Below, piece by piece: positions 58,926 through 64,000 of a DNA stretch of 64,000 nucleotides. Below the pieces are notes generated by a model, which saw only the letters and a list, made by a program, of their open reading frames with translations, was not told the origin of the DNA and ran no database searches. The stretch lies in the NCBI GenBank assembly GCA_029204225.1, contig CM055106.1:9968274-10032273 (forward strand), in the 5' to 3' direction. The position numbers and the translations under genes were made by a program. The number at the start of each line of letters is the position of its first letter. The stretch's first letter is position 1. The DNA is from Diphasiastrum complanatum. Taxonomy: Eukaryota > Streptophyta > Lycopodiopsida > Lycopodiales > Lycopodiaceae.

Positions 58926-60698
58926 TCACCATATCCATGATAGTGCTTCTTTGATGTTGACATCTTTGATGAACTTGAGAGCTTTGCACCATCCTAGCAC
59001 CTCCAAAATTGATCCCTTCCAAATTTCATGTAGATGCTTGACCTTGAGGCTTGCTCCTTCATCATGTGCATGCTCCTCCATGAGAAAATAAAGATTTCTT
59101 TTTGATTTATTAGGATCACAAAGATCTAGCATCATGTTACCATGATCTAGAGAATTAGACTTATCCAAATTGGCAAGACTAAGCATGCTATAACAAAGTG
59201 TTTGCATCATATCTTCATGCTTGCTTACCATGCTAATCTCAGATCCAATGAGGCTAAATACTTCATTATGGAGATAAGTGTCTTTAGAAGATGATTCACT
59301 TACTCTCATAAAGAGTTTACAATTTGCCTCAACACAAATTTTCAAACTACGAGTGAACAAATCACTTTTGCTCTTACATGACTCAAGAGCATACATTTGA
59401 TGAAATAACCATTTGCTTTCTAATTGATTTAAGATCAATTTCAACCTTTTAAGAACATCATCTATGTTCTCAAGAGAGACTTCATACTCAACTAGTATGG
59501 CTTTACTCCAATTTGGAGATGCAATGATCTCACTAAAGCAAATTGATTTATCAAATGACATAAGAGAAGTAAGTATGAGATATATACCACATGAGATATG
59601 CTCCTCTTTCCCTTGAAATGTGAGCCCCATGGACTCAACCATGTTTCTTGAGATTCTTTTTGGAATCACAACTTGAGAAGGTCTCTCCTCCTCAATCCTT
59701 GACATACTTGAACCTTGAGAAGGACTCTCCTCCTCAATCTTTGGCACACTTGAACCTTGAGATGACTCCTTAAGATCCTCTTTATGATGCTCTTTTTTTA
59801 TGGAAATCCGAGACCTCCATGTTTCATAATGATCACAACAAGTATGACCATTCAATATGCACTTCCTATGATTATCAAGATTACTTATGCTAGAAACATA
59901 AGTCAAAAAATCACCACAACTTGGCATGATTTTTCCAATATTGAAATCAAAAGGTATTTCCATCTCAATAAGGCTAACTACTTGCTTATGGATATAAGTG
60001 TCCACTTTGGATGCTTCACTTATTCTCATAAGAAGTTTACAACTTGCCTTTAAGATTGAAAACTTACAATTTTCATCTTTATGAATGAACACATCATTCA
60101 TGATCTTATTGAAACCAAAAGATCCTACATTATGAAGATATTTCCATTTCCTTGACTTCATAACTAATGTAAGCTTACAAGGAAAACATATTTTGCTATC
60201 TTTTAAGGCATCACACTCAACTAGCATTGCCTTAAGCCACCTTTGAGATACAAAAATCCCTTCAAAGCAAAATAGATCTTCATAAGTTGACATGAGAGCA
60301 TAAATGAAACTATTTTCATTTTGTGATTGCTGCTCCTTATTCTTGATTGATTTCTCTTGGATCATAACAATAAGTTTGAACTTATCTAAAGTTCCAAGCA
60401 AAATACTTTCCAAGGACATAAAATAAATCCAAGTTACTTTCATGAAAGTGACATCTATCTTTGCATCTTGAACCAAACAATGCACTTCCAAATAAAAAAA
60501 TTCAAAAGATTTGACATGTGTTGTGATGGACTCTTGAAGACAAATCTTGCAAGTCCTTGTGAGACTCCAAGCCTCATTCACCTTTCCACAAAGGAAACAC
60601 CTTTCCTTGGACTTATCCTTCTTGTATTTGCATTTTGAACTTGAAGCTCCATCCTTCACCTTGGCCCCCTTGCTTTGGTTCTCCTTGGATGGATTGAT
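58926..60698 (-). CDS. SEAS-family ORF with duplicated module, fused to a gag remnant
   Basis: One uninterrupted frame of about 590 codons runs from just after a TAG at 60699 to a TGA at 58926. No ATG opens it; the first in-frame ATG lies further in, so it is probably the distal part of a gag-fused ORF. The beginning is Lys/Ser-rich with CFLCGK, the first half of a copia knuckle. Then come two related modules. The first is FCFEGIFVSQRWLKAMLVE through CKLLMRISEASKVDT to DHYETWRSRIS; the second is ICFSEIIASPNWSKAILVE through CKLFMRVSESSSKDT. A linker repeats S-Q-G-S-S-x4-I-E-E-E. It ends KEALSWIW right before the polypurine tract. The function is unknown; it lacks any retroviral enzyme motif. 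Confidence 0.7.
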   Translation of the reverse strand: MNPSKENQSKGAKVKDGASSSKCKYKKDKSKERCFLCGKVNEAWSLTRTCKICLQESITTHVKSFEFFYLEVHCLVQDAKIDVTFMKVTWIYFMSLESILLGTLDKFKLIVMIQEKSIKNKEQQSQNENSFIYALMSTYEDLFCFEGIFVSQRWLKAMLVECDALKDSKICFPCKLTLVMKSRKWKYLHNVGSFGFNKIMNDVFIHKDENCKFSILKASCKLLMRISEASKVDTYIHKQVVSLIEMEIPFDFNIGKIMPSCGDFLTYVSSISNLDNHRKCILNGHTCCDHYETWRSRISIKKEHHKEDLKESSQGSSVPKIEEESPSQGSSMSRIEEERPSQVVIPKRISRNMVESMGLTFQGKEEHISCGIYLILTSLMSFDKSICFSEIIASPNWSKAILVEYEVSLENIDDVLKRLKLILNQLESKWLFHQMYALESCKSKSDLFTRSLKICVEANCKLFMRVSESSSKDTYLHNEVFSLIGSEISMVSKHEDMMQTLCYSMLSLANLDKSNSLDHGNMMLDLCDPNKSKRNLYFLMEEHAHDEGASLKVKHLHEIWKGSILEVLGWCKALKFIKDVNIKEALSWIW

Positions 60699-60707
60699 CT
60701 TCTAAGC

Positions 60708-61909
60708 GTTCTGGAACGCATTCCGTTTTGGAACTTGACCAAAAAAATAATTTAAAAAACTCTGGAAAGACGATGCGTGTTGTCTGAAACCACCTCGTCT
60801 CGCAGCAAAATCATCTATTATGAGAGCATCCTGCAATAGGGAATTTGTTAGCAAAAACACATTCAGTAATTAGAAATATCGTAATGCAAGGAAGTTTAAA
60901 CACTTACACATTCTTCATCATCAGCAGCAACCAGATGAGGATGATCAATATAATGACCACATACTGAACTGGAATCATCCGTGAAATGCAATAATGATGG
61001 ATGAGGGAAGCCCATCTGGGATTGAAATGCCGTGAATTCTTCATCGGATGGTCTGCCTCGCCCATCCTCAGCTATATTTGATAAAGTCTTAGTCAAGCAT
61101 TCTTCACCAGTCATAATTTCCTCCTCATCATCAAAATCAATACCAGCAACAAGGTCATCTGTTTCAAAATCTACGAAGTCAGAGAATTCGGAAATTGTGC
61201 CGGATAAAGAACATAGAACTTCGTCTTCACGATAGTCAAAAAATTTACATAAATCAACAGTAGTAAAATATACATAGTCATTAATATAATATACAGACAA
61301 ATTGAATAGACATTTAGAATCCTCTGTAGGGTTGGATTTATCAGCAGATGTATTTTGGCCAATAAAAGAATTCTATAGAGAATCAGTATTTATATTTATA
61401 AAGTCACTTTCCTTATGAGGAGTGTCGATAAGAAAGTGATTGATGTCCTTAATAGCTGACTGAACGGAGGATGATGAAAAGGGAGAGTCAGCAACAGAAA
61501 TTTCGTCATCATCTGGGTTCTGAACTAGCAGGTTAAGTATGAAACCACTCTAATATTCAACCAATCGACATTTCTTGTTGCAATAAGGAGACAGTGAACT
61601 GCTTTTGAAAAGATCAAACAATTTGGTGAACATTCTATCCAGTCTATGTCTGAAAGCTGAGAAGAAGTGAACCAGATCAGTATAATGCATGTACTGGAGT
61701 GAACCTATGGAGAAAACAGGCTTACTAAGTATATCTCTGAATCTAACATAATGTTGATAAAAAATGTCAGGAATCGATTGTGCAGTCCTGAAAACATGTA
61801 GATATGGCCTGAATAGGCTGTGGAAGTAGTCCAGATTTTCAGTAATCCCAAAATCACTAAGAAATGAACTCAAGCATGAATCTCGTGAGGATCCTGAGGA
61901 AGAGGCCAT
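60708..61909 (-). pseudogene. Unknown acidic protein, divergent partner of the histone-like gene
   Basis: It starts at an ATG at 61909. The frame is open except for TAG at 61550-61552 and about 61374. It is continuous to a donor at 60908/60907 (TGT|GTAAGTG). A 77-bp intron ends at 60831 (TATTGCAG), and exon 2 (DALIIDDFAARRGGF) runs to a TAG near 60700. The N-terminal ~120 residues are Phe/Tyr/Leu-rich and helical-looking (LDYFHSLFRPYLHVFR). The middle is acidic (VDFETDDLVAGIDFDDEEEI). I recognise no family. Two TAGs and otherwise intact coding sequence suggest a young pseudogene, unannotated introns or readthrough. Confidence 0.5.
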
Positions 61910-62742
61910 CGAAATAAAGTGAATATCACACTTGTGCGCGAGAGAGACGAGAAAGAAAACTAACTATAAAGATGGCGCACAAGAGAGATATATATGGCGC
62001 GAGATATCGAATATTGCACTTGAGCGCAAGTAGGTGTCGTTGAGTGCAAACGGTCAACAAAGTGCGTGCACAAGAGTGATATGCCGCGAATTTCGATAAC
62101 GGAAAAAAGTAAAAAATTAATCGGTTTTCGTGCCATTTATACTAAATTTTTGCACGTGCGGTCAACGGTCAATGGACACATGGCTACTTTCGATTTGACT
62201 ACAGCTACTGGCACGTGCGAGGTGACAGCTGGACACGTGTGAAATGACAACTGGACACATGTCGCGTGTTTATTCGTGTGCTCAAAAACACCTGTCGCTC
62301 TATCATTTGCTCATACAAATCCCACATGTGTAAAGTGACAACATGACACGTGTCGCTCTGTCATTTGTTCATACAACTCCCACACATGTGATTGGACATT
62401 CTTTTGCACGTGCAAACCAGGATATAAAATCACAAACCTCGATGAATTTTTTTCAGTTTTTTCTTTCGCTCTGCATATCGCACTTGTGCGCGTCCTTCAC
62501 ACTCGAATTTCCACCCACCGTCTTTCATGCGCACAGATCTGATACACCTGCCTACATGTCCCCCTGTATCGCACTTGTACACGTTTCTTTAGAACTAATT
62601 TCTTTTTGTTATATTCAGCTCGCACAGGTCCGATATACTATATGTTCCTTTCATACATATCGGTCCTCTACGAGATTTTTATCACCCTTCCGTTCTCATC
62701 CTCCCCGTCGCGCGCAAGTTCGCTATTGCATAGTACACATCC
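61910..62742. promoter_or_regulatory. Bidirectional promoter with five G-boxes and a 58-bp tandem repeat
   Basis: The 833 bp between the divergent start codons carry CACGTG at 62153, 62212, 62234, 62347 and 62407, with CACATGTG-like sites between them. A unit TGTCGCTCTATCATTTGCTC starts at 62293 and recurs at 62351 with changes. Plant bHLH and bZIP factors bind such G-boxes. TTGACC/GTCAA W-box-like sites occur near 62052 and 62161. Confidence 0.6.
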
Positions 62743-63141
62743 ATGGATAGGAGAAAGCAGACCAAGAGGGAATTCTTCTCTCCAGGCTCATCCTCAGCCC
62801 CTGCGGTGGCCATTACCCCTCATGCTAGACATATAACGCACAACCGCAGTAGGTGGCTCTCTGAGATACGCAAGTACCAGAGATCAACTGCGTTGTTGAT
62901 CCCAACGGCTCCATTCTACCGTGCTGTCCGAAACATAACAAGAAACGATCTCGGACAGCTGGTCAGATTTACACCCAGTGCTCTTCAGTGCCTTCAGGAG
63001 GCTGCTGAAGATTACCTTAGTCTTTTTTTTGAAGATTCATTTTTGCTTGCCATTCATTCCAAGAGAGTCACAATAATGCCCAAGGATTTTCAGCTCCTGA
63101 TGAGAATGAGGGATAGGTTCTGTAGGTTGCACGTATCTTAG
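62743..63141 (+). CDS. CENH3-like histone H3 variant, followed in frame by more coding sequence
   Basis: The 132-residue frame starts with an ATG at 62743. The tail is short (about 38 residues; [10 protein letters not shown] at the start recalls H3 ARTKQTAR). The histone fold starts near residue 40 ([14 protein letters not shown]). CENH3 traits are IPTAPF in place of the IRKLPF of canonical H3, a loop 1 one residue longer ([14 protein letters not shown]), EAAEDYL in helix 2 and KDFQL in helix 3. [11 protein letters not shown] in loop 2 is near-canonical. CENH3 replaces H3 in centromeric nucleosomes and directs kinetochore assembly. A TAG at 63139-63141 ends it, but the same frame stays open afterwards. 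It may be an authentic CENH3, a paralog, or a captured copy. Confidence 0.75.
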   Translation: MDRRKQTKREFFSPGSSSAPAVAITPHARHITHNRSRWLSEIRKYQRSTALLIPTAPFYRAVRNITRNDLGQLVRFTPSALQCLQEAAEDYLSLFFEDSFLLAIHSKRVTIMPKDFQLLMRMRDRFCRLHVS

Positions 63142-64000
63142 CCTTCTACTCCCAGGCCAACACCTGTAGATAGGACTGATCTTCTTACGAAGCGTCCTAG
63201 GAAGCAGAGTGCCCCCAAGAGAGCTCCAAAGAAAGCAAAGATCGTAGACACCACAGATTCTGTGAAACCTGACCCGGAATCAATTGTAGATAACGCTGTT
63301 GTTGATAATGCTGTAAATATAGCTACAACTATTTTGGATACCGCTTTAATTCCTGTAGATACTACACATCCACCTCCTCCTCCTCCTCCAAATTTTTATA
63401 CATATATAGATTCGGATGAGTATCTTAGATTTGAGAAAGACATATCGGATGCTAAAGATAAAATTGGTACTCCTTTTTGTTTTAGACTAGATGAACTTGA
63501 TTTTAGTCTTAATTTTAGAGTTTTAGATTGCTTGGATCTCAAAGACAGGCGGACTTCTATCAGTGATCCTGTGATAGAGTCCAGACTGACACTCTTGCAA
63601 TTTGACATTGCAAGAGATTCATCCAACGAGTTGTTGGTGCTGAGTAACTTTCTGCTCCAGGCCTTCAAGGAGAATAATGACACATTGTCACAGTGTCTGA
63701 CAAGTGGATTCACACCAGCAACAAAGTATCTAGTCATTCCTTATTATACCAAGTAAGATATATTAAGTGCTTCTTCCTGTTTTATGCATTAACATTGACA
63801 TTTTCAATTTAAATGTTTCTCAGAAGTGCCACTAAAGTACTTTCAATCTTATTTTGCAGTGACCATTGGAGTTTAAACTTGATCTCTATTAAGAGATCTG
63901 TAAATAATAGTATCAAAGGTTTTTGTGTCAAGATGAATTTGGCAAAAAATACGCATAAGGATGTAGATATATATCTGCCATATTTAAGTAAATATATTCC
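63142..64000 (+). pseudogene. Ulp1/C48-like region in frame with the histone, truncated by the window edge
   Basis: The reading frame is the same as that of the histone gene, separated from it only by TAG 63139-63141. It begins with a basic linker (KRPRKQSAPKRAPKKAK), then an acidic and a poly-Pro part. A region follows that resembles Ulp1/SENP cysteine proteases: DPVIESRLTLLQ, LSNFLLQAF, KYLVIPYYT and, after a GT-AG intron (63753-63859), DHWSLNLISI. The His-Trp pair is the position of the catalytic His in C48 enzymes. The Asp and Cys lie beyond the window. Such domains occur in SUMO proteases and in several plant DNA transposons. Confidence 0.5.

Noticed and set aside
61032-61235. + strand Ser-rich ORF
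   Set aside because: Antisense to the acidic gene, whose frame is longer and spliced.
60896-63141. Genome-wide reassignment of UAG to a sense codon
   Set aside because: The quinone oxidoreductase ends normally at a TAG, and other stops (TGA, TAA) also break TE frames in the window.

Overview
The window looks like nuclear DNA of a land plant with a large, transposon-rich genome. Evidence: GT-AG introns of 77 bp to 13.6 kb, AT-rich intergenic DNA, at least ten Ty1/copia relics with plant-type tRNA-iMet primer sites (TGGTATCAGAGC), a LINE, a tRNA-derived SINE, two hAT-type MITEs, and a plant-type zeta-crystallin quinone oxidoreductase. I cannot name the species. A fern, lycophyte, bryophyte or gymnosperm are all possible. 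There is no bacterial, organellar or CRISPR signal.

Layout. 1-3978: + strand copia element whose reverse transcriptase has been replaced by an unrelated ORF. It interrupts a - strand copia element (3979-6898). 7770-12458: - strand copia derivative with 1.16 kb LTRs. 12459-15690: Ty3-like gag-protease unit with no RT. 15690-21635: copia fragments joined to a LINE, then an almost complete - strand copia. 21780-23000: unidentified coding-like fragments. 23906-48480: a single host gene on the - strand, an NADPH:quinone oxidoreductase in five exons. Its introns 1 (9.3 kb) and 4 (13.6 kb) are packed with copia, gypsy, MITE and SINE insertions. 48800-54123: SINE duplicates, an LTR, gag fragments, AT-rich DNA with a 175-bp tandem duplication, and a small deleted copia. 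54587-56245: a multi-exon, possibly transposase-related gene cut by an LTR. 56246-60700: an LTR with its leader, facing a - strand copia derivative that carries a long open ORF. 60700-64000: two divergent genes around a G-box-rich 833-bp spacer. One encodes an acidic unknown protein. The other starts as a CENH3-like histone and continues, past one TAG, into a Ulp1/C48-like region that runs off the window.

Two observations stand out. First, three copia derivatives (at 1.8-2.8, 9.0-9.9 and 58.9-60.7 kb) share one non-retroviral ORF family, marked by a CK-x3-R-x-SEAS-x2-DT core. In one element this ORF sits exactly where RT should be. I recognise no described family. Second, the CENH3-like histone fold is in frame with a SUMO-protease-like region and is divergently paired with another gene, which could be a mobile element that captured a centromeric histone. 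The rest is mostly decayed repeats, and nearly every TE reading frame is broken by stops or frameshifts.
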